NCBI GenBank assembly: GCA_009746045.1
Contig: RPFO01000027.1
Coordinates: 6,016,509-6,076,508 of the forward strand
Direction of reading: 5' to 3'
Length of the DNA stretch: 60,000 nucleotides
Source of the DNA: Mesostigma viride
Lineage: Eukaryota; Streptophyta; Mesostigmatophyceae; Mesostigmatales; Mesostigmataceae
Shown here: positions 1-11,800 of the stretch, piece after piece
Position numbering within the stretch: the first letter of the stretch is position 1
Layout: every line of letters starts with the position of its first letter
The notes under the pieces: model-generated
Told to the model about the DNA's origin: nothing
Seen by the model: only the letters and a program-made list of their open reading frames with translations
Database searches by the model: none
Program-made: the position numbers and the translations under genes

Positions 1-874
1 GGATGTGCTGCGTGCACTGGAGCAGAGCTCTTCACCTGGGCCCAGTCGCTAGGGCATGAGCACTACTACCGCTACTAGATACTAGTAACTGTATAGAGTG
101 AGACTGCCAGTAGCCTAGATACAATAGTTAGTAGATAATATTAGTAGGTACCATTAGAAGCATTAGTTGTGGCTGCCTCTTTTCTCTCGTGCTTGCCTGT
201 GTTTGGGGAGGTACTGTGTATTGTGTACCTGGTACTACGGTGCTGGTGAGGTACGGGGGCCCAAATGCCCCCTAGGAAGAAAGGTGCAGGTGGCACACGC
301 GGTCCCCAAAGGACCCTAGGCTGTCCCCAAAGGACGTTAGGGAAGAACAACAGGAAGTGGCGAGCAAGTCCAGTCAGAGTTCCAGAAGATCTAGCAAGTC
401 CAGTAGGAGCTCCCGAGGCTTCCAGAGATCCGATGCAGCCGCTAGGGTTACCGCAGAACGGCAGGCGACCCCGGAGTCGCAGCTAGAGCAAGCTGCCCTA
501 GCTAGGGTTTGATCAGTCCCAGCAGTCGCCGCAGCGACAGCCTCAGTCTCAGCAGTCGCCGCAGCGACAGCCTCCTGAAGTCTCAGCAGTCGCCGCAGCG
601 ACAGCCTCAGTCTCAGCAGTCGCCGCAGCGACAGCCTCAGTCTCAGCAGTCTCCGCCGTCGCGACAGACGCAGCAGCGACAGCGCCAGCAGACGCAGCTA
701 GCAGCAGCCGCGACCGCTATCGACCCAGCATATGGGCAGTTGCGACAGGGTACCTCCTACGCTGCGAACCCCTTAATATTTCCGTGAAAGATGCGCAGCT
801 AGGAGGAGGAGGATGTAGAGGACGCAGGTAGCTCAACGGCCAGCTCTCCGTTCGTACCCCCGCCTGCTGCTCTC
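1..874. other. Leader / low-complexity region upstream of gag
   Basis: No complete gene is visible here. Positions 350-490 can be read as Ser/Arg-rich sequence in more than one frame and 515-663 is a tandem repeat. The stretch leads into the gag-like frame starting near 875, so it is most likely the 5' untranslated or N-terminal part of the same decayed retroelement. That is inferred from position only. Confidence 0.3.
515..663 (+). repeat. Tandem repeat, 27-30 bp unit, about five copies
   Basis: A unit of the type CAGTCGCCGCAGCGACAGCC, preceded by CAGTCT or a similar spacer, is repeated about five times with small spacing changes. The unit is rich in CAG and CGCAGCG and would encode Gln/Ser/Arg- or Ala-rich repeats depending on frame. 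Confidence 0.85.
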
Positions 875-1622
875 GTGGATCGGTACTACCCGGCGACGTA
901 CGTGCGCGAGAGCGCGCGTCTGACCCATGCATGGGCCGGGCGTGGACGGGAGGGGTCGGGGCCGGAGCCCGGGCAGGTCCCTCGTCGGGTATCCTTCGGG
1001 TCTTACGAGCGAGAGTCCAGGACCCCGCATAGAGGAGAGCCAGGATCGTCGGCCTACGTCCACGGCGACCCATGGGACGATGGACACGCTCCTCCTGGCC
1101 CATTCCCCACCGTACCACCATACACACCCGCCAGGAGCGCGCCCACGAATGTCAACTTCAGTCGGCTGCCCTTGGACGACCCTGGCTACGAGCATCCCAC
1201 GTCGGTCCGCGTGCGGCGTGAGTCGGACCGCTTCGCCTTTCGGCGGCAATCTGACGCCTACGCACCCCGACGTGGGACTGGCGACTATGCAGCTTGGCGC
1301 GCGGCGGACGCTCTCGTATCCCGGCGCGAGTCTGCCCAGTATGCCCCCTCCCATGGGTCCCATTATGAAGCGTGGGCGAGGCGCCAACAGCCCCCCACCT
1401 TTTCCAGTCCCGCGTACTGCGAGACGGGCGGGCCCCTGGGAGAGCCGGTCAAGGCCCCGCCCCTGCCAGATTTCAAGGCGGTGCCCAAGCTCCACGCGGG
1501 CACGAGTCCCCGCGAGATCGACGAGTGGGCTCGTATGTGGCAGCAGCTGTACACAGTATGGTGTGAACACAACGAGTGGCAGCTGGCTACCAAGGTGCTG
1601 ATCCCGTACGTGGTGGTGAATG
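875..1622 (+). pseudogene. Gypsy-like gag, N-terminal part (interrupted)
   Basis: About 250 codons are open. The first two thirds are Arg/Ser/Tyr-rich and disordered. The last part (residues about 190-245) has a gag-capsid look: a Pro-rich lead, then PDFKAVPKL, EIDEWARMWQQLYTVW and LATKVLIPY, which resembles the start of a retrotrans_gag domain. The frame stops at 1625 just after an AT-rich junction, and the expected continuation appears at about 4940. I read it as the first half of a gag gene split by an insertion. A separate single-exon gene is possible but less likely. Confidence 0.5.
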
Positions 1623-3754
1623 TTTAAAATATGTATAATGCGTTACTTGGTCAACATGATAATTGACGTAATTCATTAGAATTAATTAACGCATATTGGC
1701 AGCACGGCTATGGCATTGCCCTTGCCATCGGGCAGCCATTAGCCTAAATTGCTACATTGTCACTTGCTAGCAAGGAAAAGGGGAGAGTTCGTGGAGTTGC
1801 CAACCCTAAAATCATGCACGGTGGCATGGGGTCGGCACTACCCTTGGCGACAATCTAACGGCTGGCACAAATGACAGGTCAGCATCTCTAGTGGTGTCGA
1901 ATGCATGCATACGGTGCACATTCTAGAAAGTACTGCGCACAGGTGCAGGCGCATCATGACGTGGACATAGGTACGGCCACTCTAATTATCGCCACACATA
2001 TTGCACGCTCAGTGCCGGAATAGGACCATCGGCACTAAATATCTCACTCGCCACTATATAAAATGTGATGCGATAAGTTGGAATAGCACACGGCTAGACT
2101 ACCTAGCATAAATACACGGCAAGAGGTGGGCATAACCTCAGACACCCCCCTTGCACAGCTCATGCGTGCTCAAAAGAAACATGACACTCCTTCCTCTCCC
2201 CCCTCAATAACTAGGTAGGATAGCCGGGTACAAAACACCCTGGCATACCCCCCTTACACGGCTAACCATGGTGGGGATAAGGAGGTTCAAACTCAGTACC
2301 AGCAAGAAAGATGGGGAATCAGGCACCCCCCCTCAAGGAGAAGGTCCTTTCAGGTCAACGGCCAACAAAGGACTAGCTCAACTATGACAAAAAACAATGG
2401 CCGGCAGGTCATAAATAATCCAAACTGATTATCAACGAAATCTCGACAAAAGGCGCTCGGCTCATACACCCCCTGGCTCTTGGCTCTAGGCTCCTTGGCT
2501 CGGCGGCTCCTGGCTCAGCGGCTCTTACGGGCTCTCCCGGCACTGGGCTCACGGCACGTGGCTCTCGGGCAGGCACTGGGCGCTCGACATAAAAAGTCGA
2601 GTATAATAGTCTAGCGGATCAATGCCGCTTGCCATAGAAGGCGATATCAGCTCGTAGACTCTGCGAAAATGGGCTTGAATCCTCACGGCTCACTGTGCCA
2701 GCAGCGGAATCAGCATCCGGAACAATAAATTTGCTGTCGTCGAAAAAATAAAAAAGTTGGCTGTCCCCGCCCAGAACCAAACACGGACTTCAGGCATCCA
2801 GCGTCAACGCTTGCACACCATGCACACTGGCAGCTGTGGGTGTGCTCACGAATCTGTTTTACGCAAATATATGCAACACACCGAATCCAGGTCTGCTGGC
2901 AGCAACGCCAGCGGCACCAAGTGCTAGCTGCGCTGTCCTCGTAAATGGCTTGGCGGACTACAACGGCCGTGGCCAGACTCGCGCAAAGGCGAAACTCCAA
3001 CGAAAGTGCCGGCGATGCAAGCACACCTCGTCCTCGAGGTGGGAAGAAAATAATGCTCGCCAGGCAAAGGCTGAAAGACCATGAACCATCAGCTCCGATA
3101 CCATGTTTTCTACATACCTGGAGTGTATATCCAGAGTTTTTGCACGCTATTTGTGGCACTAGTCTGCGGCGTAGTGAAGCGCCGTTGTATCGTCGTCTAC
3201 GACTTTTTTCGTAAGTAAAGTGCCTATGACGCGTGTGTTATTTTGTTTTGTGCTGAGAGCATTGCTTGTATGCAAATGCTTACGTCCTTTGTGTCGAATT
3301 CGGCTGTGCATTTCGGCATAGCCTGTAATGTCGGACGTAATGTTTACTCTCGGGCACTGATTTGTGAATCGTGACCAAGTAATCGTTACTTGTGTTCGCC
3401 TTTGTGGCGGTAATGTTTTGAACGTCCTGTTTTCTTTGCTATGAAGCGCGTTTATCTGTTATGGCCACTGTGTTTTGTGTTGAAGGTTGTATTGTACCTT
3501 GTTTGTGTGGCATTTGTTGCCATGTTTGTTTGCTCACCCCGTTTATTTGGCGTAAAACGTGATGTTGGTGTCATTTATTTTGTGAGATGGCGTATGTTAT
3601 GTTGCTCCGTGTGTGTACAGCACGTGTTGTTGCCGTTACCCTACCTCTATACCGTTTGGGTTAGCTCATAGGGACCTTCTTTGTTGGCATGTGTTGCCGT
3701 ATTATATGTGTGGGACTGTGTGCCCCTATTGTGTCCATGGGCAGCCGCTTTGAG
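1623..3754. other. AT-rich DNA without recognisable genes
   Basis: Base composition changes abruptly at about 1623, from GC-rich gag sequence to AT-rich sequence. No frame here resembles a known protein. It holds C-rich tracts at 2140-2340 and a GGCTC-rich patch at 2455-2580. It is probably part of an element inserted into the flanking gag. Confidence 0.4.
2455..2580 (+). repeat. GGCTC-rich imperfect tandem repeat
   Basis: The pentamer GGCTC (with TGGCTC and GGCTCC variants) recurs more than ten times in about 125 bp, with irregular spacing. Confidence 0.7.
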
Positions 3755-4930
3755 TGAGGGGGGAATGTCGCATCTAGAGCACTTTTTCCAACTAAGGGTT
3801 GGGTATCAGCCATCCAGGATTGATGGGCAGCTAGTGCGTTGCTGCTATGGCAGGACACTCATTCGCGTTGCCGGGGGGGGGACGGATCAGTGGCGGTAGT
3901 GCGGCTCATGACCGCATGTTGGAGCTTCAAGCGTTTCACGAGGACGGCATCTTCATTTTCAGTTGCACCATGCTAGCAACTGGACGGCATGCTACGAGCA
4001 TGTGGCCAAGGGGGGTGTTGAGTTTCCACCTACCCAGTCATCTTTTGCTTTGTGCCCATGTGGCTAAGGGGGGTGTTAGGGATATTATATCCACCTGGCC
4101 ACAATATATCCCAGCCTGATTTATTTCTTGTTGGATTTATTCCATATGGACTGGGAATTTGATAGCTATGATGAGCTAGATGGAACAGGCTCAATGAGCT
4201 GATCAATATTCATGTGCCATAGTCCTATACTTGGACATGGATGACTTGTAACCTGAGTCAGCCTAGTAGCATCACGTATTTGATTGACAAGTGGTGCTAT
4301 GGCCTATTGGACAAGTGTTTGGTCCATGAGCTGACAAGTGTTGGCAGCTCATGATGACACATGTTATGACTTACATGATGACAAGTGGGTAGACTCATTG
4401 CATGACACTTGTCACTCCAAGGAGAAGAGATGTGTCACTTTATTAATTATGTTATGTGGCACATTATTACGTAGACACTTGGCATCTAGCTATTATGCCA
4501 GCTCAAATTGGATCATGTCTAGAATGTTCTAGGAATGTTCTAAGAATATGCCAGGAATATTCCTGGAATATACTGAGAATATGCTGGGAATATGCTAGGA
4601 ATATGCTAGGATGTTTCTACAAGCTTCTGTGATGATGTCATTGCTGATGTCATCCTTCCTAGCCTAAAAGGCATAAAAGGAAACTGCCCCCTAAGGGCAG
4701 GTACCTCCATTAAACCTCCATTCAACCTCCATTCAAGCTCTTCTCCAACTATTATATTCTAATAAAGCCATTTATTCTTCCACGTAAATTGTCTTCAACC
4801 TCTCTTTCTTTCAGCACCTGCAAGGTGTGTGGGTAGCAAGGCCAAGCACAAGGCATTGTGTAAAACCCATTAGTCTCCTCTCCCAATTCAAACAGTGAAG
4901 TGTATGGACCCATCAGTAGTCGGGATGCTT
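3755..4930 (+). mobile_element. LTR-retroelement 3' end remnants (purine tracts plus LTR-like sequence)
   Basis: Three purine tracts each precede a TG dinucleotide: GAGGGGGGAATGTCGC near 3757, AAGGGGGGTGTTGAG near 4007 and AAGGGGGGTGTTAGGG near 4065. This is the usual polypurine tract/LTR boundary arrangement. The sequence after the third looks like an LTR: tandem repeats at 4518-4612, a TATA-like GCATAAAAGG near 4670, a triple AACCTCCATT repeat at 4704-4735 and a possible poly(A) signal AATAAAG near 4762. No second LTR was found on the left, so the element would be truncated or the insertion composite. Confidence 0.4.
4518..4612 (+). repeat. Tandem repeat of about 11 bp (GAATATGCTGG type)
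   Basis: About eight diverged units of GAATATGCTAG/GGAATATTCCTG type sit in the proposed U3 of the LTR-like sequence. Confidence 0.75.
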
Positions 4931-4940
4931 AACGTCGAGA

Positions 4941-5810
4941 GTGTGGCGGCTCAGTCATACCCGCATGCAGACGGTTGAGGAACTGCTGGAGCGCATCCGG
5001 CGCAAGCTCATCCCTCCCGGCTATCGACTGACTGAGCGGTTTGAGTTCGGCCGCCTACGTCAAGGCAACACTGACTTGGCGGAGTTCCTCACCACCTTTG
5101 ACTCCTTTGCGGCGCGGCTGACCGGTGACCTGACGTGGACCGAGTACAAGATTCGGTTTCAGGTGACCCTGACCTCCTGGACGAGGTTAAGAAGCACTAC
5201 GCGGAGGTGCCCTGGGCGAATCTTGACATCCACGCCGTCCAGCAGTACCTTCTCCAAGTGGCCGACATCATCATGCACGCACCAGGGCTCAGCCAGCCCA
5301 CGGGAAGTTGAACCAGTCCGGGAGGAGGAATCCGAGGACGATGAGGTGCCAGCCACTCAGCTACCCACCATCGACGTGTCCAAGGCCCGCTGCTTCAGGT
5401 GCAACGAGATCGGACACCTCAAGAAGGACTGCCCGCAACTCAAGACGCGCACACGTGGTCCAGCGTGGGCCCACAAGTTCCAGCAAGGCCCCCCGGATGA
5501 CGCCGACCAGCGCGCGGACGCGCGGTCCCCTGGGGAAGGGGAGGGATCCCACACTCGGGTTTGATCCCTCAGTGCGCTGGAACCTCTCGGCCCTCCTGTG
5601 GTCGTGGCGGAGTACCTATACCAGGCACGTGACCAGCAGGAGGAGGCGGAGGAGGCCGATGTATACACGGTCACTTCCCCCGGGAGACGTGAATCATGGT
5701 CGCAGCTAGTATTGGCCGGTGCCTGTGTCATTCTACCAAACTAGCTGCGCGGGCCATTGGTGCCTCTCGCTCATACGTAACTTTCCCGGACGACATCTTC
5801 GGACGCGATC
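4941..5810 (+). pseudogene. Gypsy-like gag C-terminal part with zinc knuckle, and a trace of protease
   Basis: The frame starts with a capsid-like stretch (TVEELLERIRRKL, then LRQGNTDLAEFLTTFDSFAARL) typical of retrotrans_gag domains. A frameshift near 5155 moves the reading (DLLDEVKKHYAEVPWANLD) to another frame; a second one near 5310 returns it. A CCHC zinc knuckle of the form C-x2-C-x4-H-x4-C (CFRCNEIGHLKKDC) lies at about 5392-5433, with an acidic stretch before it. Further on, about 5750-5790 reads IGASRSYV in one frame, which resembles the retropepsin active-site block D[TS]GASRSYV with the Asp lost. It is a dead element and probably the second half of the gag begun at 875. Confidence 0.6.
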
Positions 5811-7444
5811 CCAGTTGGAAGCGTTGTCTGTGTAATTCAGCCCCGCTGGGCGTCTTCCGCTGTGGTACGTTGACTCAACATCAGGTGACAGTCTTGCAGA
5901 CGGGATGACGAGTTCAGCGCTTGTGCGCGCATCTCCGCACAGGCAAGACGTGATTCAGCTTGATGGTCCTCCCTGCATCGACCGCATGGGTCAGTTCTGC
6001 ACGCGAGCACCTCCCGTAGTCGTTGATGACGACTGCGGTGATCCATATTTTGGCATTTCCTCGGCTGTGGCGTTTACAACGCTGTCACATGCTGGCGCGT
6101 GCGTGCCGGCCCGCGGACCACTGTTGCGCACCCCAACTGTTGCGTGCCCGCCACTGTGCATGGTCGCGCGGAACGTGTCCGCCAGACGCGCGTATTACTA
6201 TCCCAGTTGTGATAAGCATCGTGGCCTGCCGCCGCGCATCCGGTAGTATTGTTATCAGTCGAGCTGTCGCGTTTGCGTGCCATATCATCCTGGACTGGTC
6301 ATTACCGCTACTTGGAATGCATCCACTATCAGCAGTAATCATATGTGTGTGATATGCCACGGGCCACCTTAAAATGAGAATGCAAGGTGCGGTCCTTTAC
6401 GGCACCGCCACCTTCATGACAGGCAATCCGGCCCAATCAGCCGATTCTTGAGATAATGCTTTATCATCAAAGCAACCAAAAGACCTTTCAATTCCAATGA
6501 GATACATGACGAATTACAAAGACTGTCGAGTTGTAATGTTGTAGTTATAAGAGCAGCTGTGAGGCCCCTTGGGTTACGCCACTGCAGGCCCCTTGTGGCG
6601 GCAGTGCGTGTGTTCCCGACCTAGTTCCTACTGGCATTCTTGCCAACGACGACCAGGGTGCCCGAAGGCCCTGTCCCTTGTCTCGTTCTCAGTCTTACAC
6701 ACATTCTTAACAAAACCAATACATTGTCATATCCGTCAGTCCATCCTCATGGCAACTGACTGCATGCAACCACTCACGGGGGCTGCTCCGGGCTGCTCGA
6801 ACTATTTCACCCCATGAAGACAACAAACCAGTTGTGAGGGAGAGAAACGGACGAACAACGACCACCATGGTTCGTTGCTCATCCTTCTATACTGCTCAAA
6901 GCTCAAGCCTGGCGGCTGGTGCCACTAGCGCCACTTTTGACATCAACCAATCATAACATTGTCTAATTTCCGACAAGCTAAACTTCAAGCTTTATCTGTC
7001 AAGCGAACACAAATATACAAGGGCAAATCTATCGGCCATGCCAGGCACCGCCTGGGGCTTCCTTGCATTTGTGTCTGGTGTCCCACGTTGAAATCCTGAA
7101 ATTGCACAGCTGCTCAGCGCCTCGCCAGCTTGCTGTGTACCAGCATTCGGCAAACTGCCCTTGTGACGAATGTCAGTGAAATTCAGGTCCGCCCAAAAGT
7201 TCCGTCAGCAAATTCAGGGGACTTGGCGCGAAAGTACAACTGAGATCCGCGGCGTCAGTACCGGGCCACGGTATAGCAACCCGCACAAGGCTGCGGATGT
7301 CAGAATTACGCCGAAATCTGAATTGCGGACGTGATAATAGATCACGGACGCGACAGACCCCATCAATTGGGTTGTCTTGGCGTTGATTGGTGTGCGCCTC
7401 TGATTCGGGTCGCTGGCGGAATTTTATATGCTGCCGCGGCATTG
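5811..7444. other. No recognisable gene
   Basis: A 113-codon frame at 5905-6246 (+) has no recognisable motif and may be chance, since the DNA there is GC-rich. The rest (6250-7444) is mixed-composition intergenic sequence that ends at the CACTA target site. Confidence 0.35.
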
Positions 7445-7449
7445 CACTA

Positions 7450-8146
7450 AGTTAACGTTCTTCGCACACGCAATGTGAAGGATATGGTTGCAATGCAGCA
7501 ATGTGTGAATATGGTTGGAAACGGAGCTTTGTTAAATCGGATAATGTTTACAGCGCTCAACACTTGAGGCTTGCACACGAGCTTGCCAAGTCAAGGCACA
7601 ACACGTGAGGCGGGCTCGCAAGAGATGCCCATTTGGCACTGGCCTATTGTTTATATACTTGTGCACTGTGCTTGCTAGTCCTGAGCAGCCTAGGAGGCCT
7701 GCTCAGTAATAACACTCCCGGTACAGTATTCACTACCTGTACAGCGCCCAGCTCCTATACAGTAGGTCTGCCATACAGGCACAGTGACCACAGAGTACAG
7801 TCACCACAGTGATTATTGCATCTGCACCTAGAAGTCCAGGACTAAGCCTGCGGTACCAACAGACCACAGGTTAAGGTTCCTATTTCCTGCGTACGACGTA
7901 TTAATCCAATACCGTCGTAGGTACAGCACCTAATTCCTGTCAGCCCAGGAATTACTGTCGACCCCATATGTCGTCGGCAAATATTCACGTCCGACTTAGA
8001 AGAACAGCCGGCTCGCGCTCGCGCGCGACCGGGAAGTCGGAACGCCATAACTTTCTTGATACTTGTCGGAATGAACTCGTTCCGGTGCCGCTGGAATCGC
8101 AGAGATATGCCGAATCAGGATCACGCCAATGCGCTTGGCGTTAACT
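7450..8146 (-). repeat. 3' LTR of outer element
   Basis: 697 bp, beginning AGTTAACG and ending CGTTAACT, an 8-bp perfect terminal inverted repeat. The termini are AG...CT rather than TG...CA. It matches 22799-23494 directly and 14106-14800 and 21428-22125 in inverted orientation. Confidence 0.95.
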
Positions 8147-8894
8147 CCAATCCTTTCTTTTCTTGAGCTGTAGCAGCTCACACAAGTCTACATACAAACA
8201 CACACAATGGGTACTGGATATCCTCCCCAGACTACAAGTCACAACCCGCTGGGCATGACAGTCAGCTTGGATTCCTTATTATATGTACATAGCACCCATA
8301 CTGGCTCAGGAGCACAAACAAATTACAATGAGTCCCTATCCCTTCACGGGAGGCTCGTTGTGTTACCCATGTACAAGAGGTTGGCCAACTGTGGCAGCCC
8401 ATAGGTGTTCAGTTAAGAACTTGAGAAGTATGTACAACCTTCAGGACCTTAGGCGAAACCCCACAGATCACCCACAACAGCTCATCAGAAAACATTGCTG
8501 ACCCCCAGACGGGAGTCGGCGCCGGTCTGCTGCCCCTTATCGAACCAGACACAACATCTACGCGAAGCACATGCAAAACACAAGCTCCTCTACTCGTTCC
8601 AACCGTGGAAAATCAGGGGACCTGTCGCCACCTCACCAGCATGGTGGATGGGTCAGCCAGTCCGTGAAACTCCGCCTTAAGACGGCACCAGGGAATCGAA
8701 CCCCGCCCACAAACCACAGATCTGGGGAAACCTCAGACTGAGATGAAAACCCCAGATAGACATCTCTCCATCAGAGACAATGTCAGACATTCCCACACCA
8801 GAGACATGTCTCACCCCTCAAGGTGTGCTCAGGATTATGTACAATCAAGCTCCCAGCCTGATATCCAGAGACTTAAGCACCCAGCTCTCAGCTT
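8147..8894 (-). other. 3' noncoding region and polypurine tract of outer element
   Basis: About 750 nt lie between the pol stop and the 3' LTR, with no protein signal; the inner element has the same stretch at 20680-21427. Read on the element strand, the purine-rich tract AAGAAAAGAAAGGATTGG abuts the LTR and is the likely plus-strand primer. The stretch also contains a hairpin with CTGGGG/CCCCAG arms (about 8728-8761) and a GGTTCGATTCC sequence like a tRNA B box (about 8692-8702). Confidence 0.7.
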
Positions 8895-11800
8895 TTAGAC
8901 AGATAGACCGACTTGACAGTCAGCATTCATGAGCTTCCTCAGTACATTGTACTGGGCTGGGGCCTTGTGTGGCAGCTTTGTCAATGCATCAGCAGGGTTC
9001 TCCTCGCCAGGGATATGCTTCAAGTCAACCAAACTGGCCAACTCCTTCAGCAACAAATAATCCAGGTCCCGGCTCCTGGCCAGCTGCTTGTGAACAAACT
9101 GGACCATACCCATGCTGTCTGTTAGCAACAACGTCTCCATCTGCAAGGTCCAAGGGGTAACTGAAGCCAGCTCCAGCATTAACTCCTTTATGTACAGGCT
9201 GGACTGGATCCCCTCGCATATGGCCCTGCATTCTGCCACATCTGAACTGATACAGACCCTCTTCTGCAGTCTGCTGTACCAGCTGAACAAACTTGCCCTG
9301 CTCTGATAAAAAGCAAACAGAGCAGCAGATCTCCCCCTGACCTTGGTAACCTGGCGAGCATCCATGGAACTGTCAACAAAGATCTCCAAGGTGATAGGCT
9401 GGGCAAAGTCAATCCCAGACAAAATCAGATCAGGGGTACTCTCCACCAACCGGGCTATGACTCGAGGCTTCTCATCCTCAAGCACCTCATCAGGCATTCT
9501 GCTATGGACCATCAAAGACGGACCACAGATGCTGGCAAACCAGGCCCACATGCCTCTCAACTCAGGTCCTGCAGCCTGGGTGATCTTCTCTGGCAAGGCC
9601 TTCACAATGGTCTGTTTATAATCTCCTCCAGCCTGAAGCCTGATACTCCACTCCCCGTCCCTCCTGAACAGGGTAGCCTGCATTCCACAGAACACTACAG
9701 GCTTGTTGGGCTCCTGCCACAGCTCCTTGCCCAGTGAAAACTTGCCACTGATGACAGGAATAAACTTCTTCAGCCAGGTCGTGGGGGCTAGCAAATGCAG
9801 ATCATCTCCATGCAAACTAGCATACACTGGCAGACCCTCCCATTGGGCCAGCAGCAAACAGGGATCAACTGAAGACACTCTCAAGCCACACTCACTGATC
9901 AGAGCTTCCTGCAGCGTGAGTCTCCAGATGATTGGGCTCGACCTGAGTCCTTCCAGGCCCTTCAGAATAACCAGGAATTGTTGATGCAGCTCCAGCTTCC
10001 AGATGGCAGGCACCTCAACACAGTAAGGCTCATCCTGCTTCCACACCCTCCTGGCCACTTCTGGATCAGATTTTAAAAATGCCCTCTTGAAGTCCAGCAG
10101 CACTGATGACATAGCTGCTCCCCTGTTCAGCAACCCCACGTAGAGACATAGCAAAATTCTCCATGTGTCGTGTAGCATCCCTGGCGTGTATAGCTCCTCT
10201 CCTGGCAGACTCCCCGTGCCGTGATACTCATTCAGGACAGGCCTGACATGGGGCACTGATACCTCATCCACAACCTTCCTCTTCAGCACAAATCTCAAAG
10301 CAAGCTTCCTTGATGCTGGGGGACGTCTGTCTGTTGGTGCAGCACACTCAAACTGCAACCACTCCTCCAATGCCTTGGAGAAGGCGAGCTTCCAAGCCTC
10401 AAACAAAGTAGGCGAGCTCATCTCTTGGACCAGCTGGTCATATGTCAAAGGAGAGTGTGCAGCAAGGCTCCTGTGAGTTATGCCAATACTGCTGGGGTGC
10501 AACACAGCTGGAATAACCAAACTGGCCGCTGGGGGCACCTCCCCTTCATCCCATTTTACACCCTTGACCGGCTTGGCCCTGCACCTGACTGGAAATGTTG
10601 TCCTGAAATTTTCTAGGGGAATCATCCCCCAGCCATCTCTTCTCAGAGCTGTAGCTCTGATAGAAATCCCAGGATTGCCCAGAAAATTCTGACCCAAAAT
10701 CACAGGGCCATCATAGTCCTCTAGGACAAGGAAGGTCACATCCACACCCATGACAGGGGCAGTAACCTCTCCCAACACCCTTAGATGCGTCCTACCACTG
10801 AAATCAGACACCCAGGGGCAACTTGGTTCTCCGACCAGCAGTTCTCCTGTATGCTGAGGTCCCATGACAGAAACCTGTGCATTGGTATCTATCTCCATGG
10901 CAGCTACCTCAGGTTCATCCAACTGGACAAGCTTGGACACCTTAGGCTCCTTCTTGGCTCTTTGCAAAGCCTGTACAATATCTGATAGACGCACACCCCT
11001 AGGCCTGGTGTCGGGCCGTTCCGGAGGTGCAGCCTGTCCGCCTGCTTGCCCAACCACCGTATGTGAAGGTACCCCAGGGGCCGGGCCAGGGTCACCCTGA
11101 GGGCTCGATACAGCTGTAGCACCCTGATCAGGAAGCTCCACGTCACCCCCGCCTTGTACACCAGCGGGCACCTGGAAGAGGTCTCCTTGATTACCTCCCC
11201 GGGGACGGATCTTTGACCAGGACAGACGGTGCACTGCTTGGGAGCCATCAATGGCCACCCAGCACTTATGGCCAGCGGCTTCTACTCGGGTCACCACCCC
11301 ATCATGCCAGCTGCCACGTTTCCCTGGAAAGCTTGGTTCCTTCCACACAACAACCTGTTGTCCAACGTTAGGTTCTAGGACACTCCAGCCCTTGTCTTTC
11401 TGCCTCAGCTTGAGGAACTTGGCCTCTAGCTTCTCCTTCCATGCCTGCTCAGCATCAGCTGGCAGCATCCTGGTATGCAGCATAAGAGGATTGATGGCAA
11501 TGTCACCAAAGAACATGGGAGTCCTCAGGTTCAGCCTGTCCTCCACAGAACGTAGCCATGCAGATGTCACAATGGCAGATGACGTCCTTGGAATCCTCTC
11601 CACCAGCAGCACAGTCTTGATCTCTTGGATGGCTCTCTCCACCACCCCTTGCTGGCCGTGGCTCTCCCTGGGTGTAATCAGCAACTCTGGAAACTCTGGC
11701 AGGTTCTCACAGCACTCAAACTGAATGTCACACTGCAACAACTCCAACCCAGGGTACCTGCTCCTTGTCAACTTCAGAGCAGCAATCAATGTAGGCTTCT

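Noticed and set aside
5905-6246. 113-codon frame as a host gene
   Set aside because: No motif, GC-rich DNA that lengthens chance frames, and open frames on both strands at the same place.
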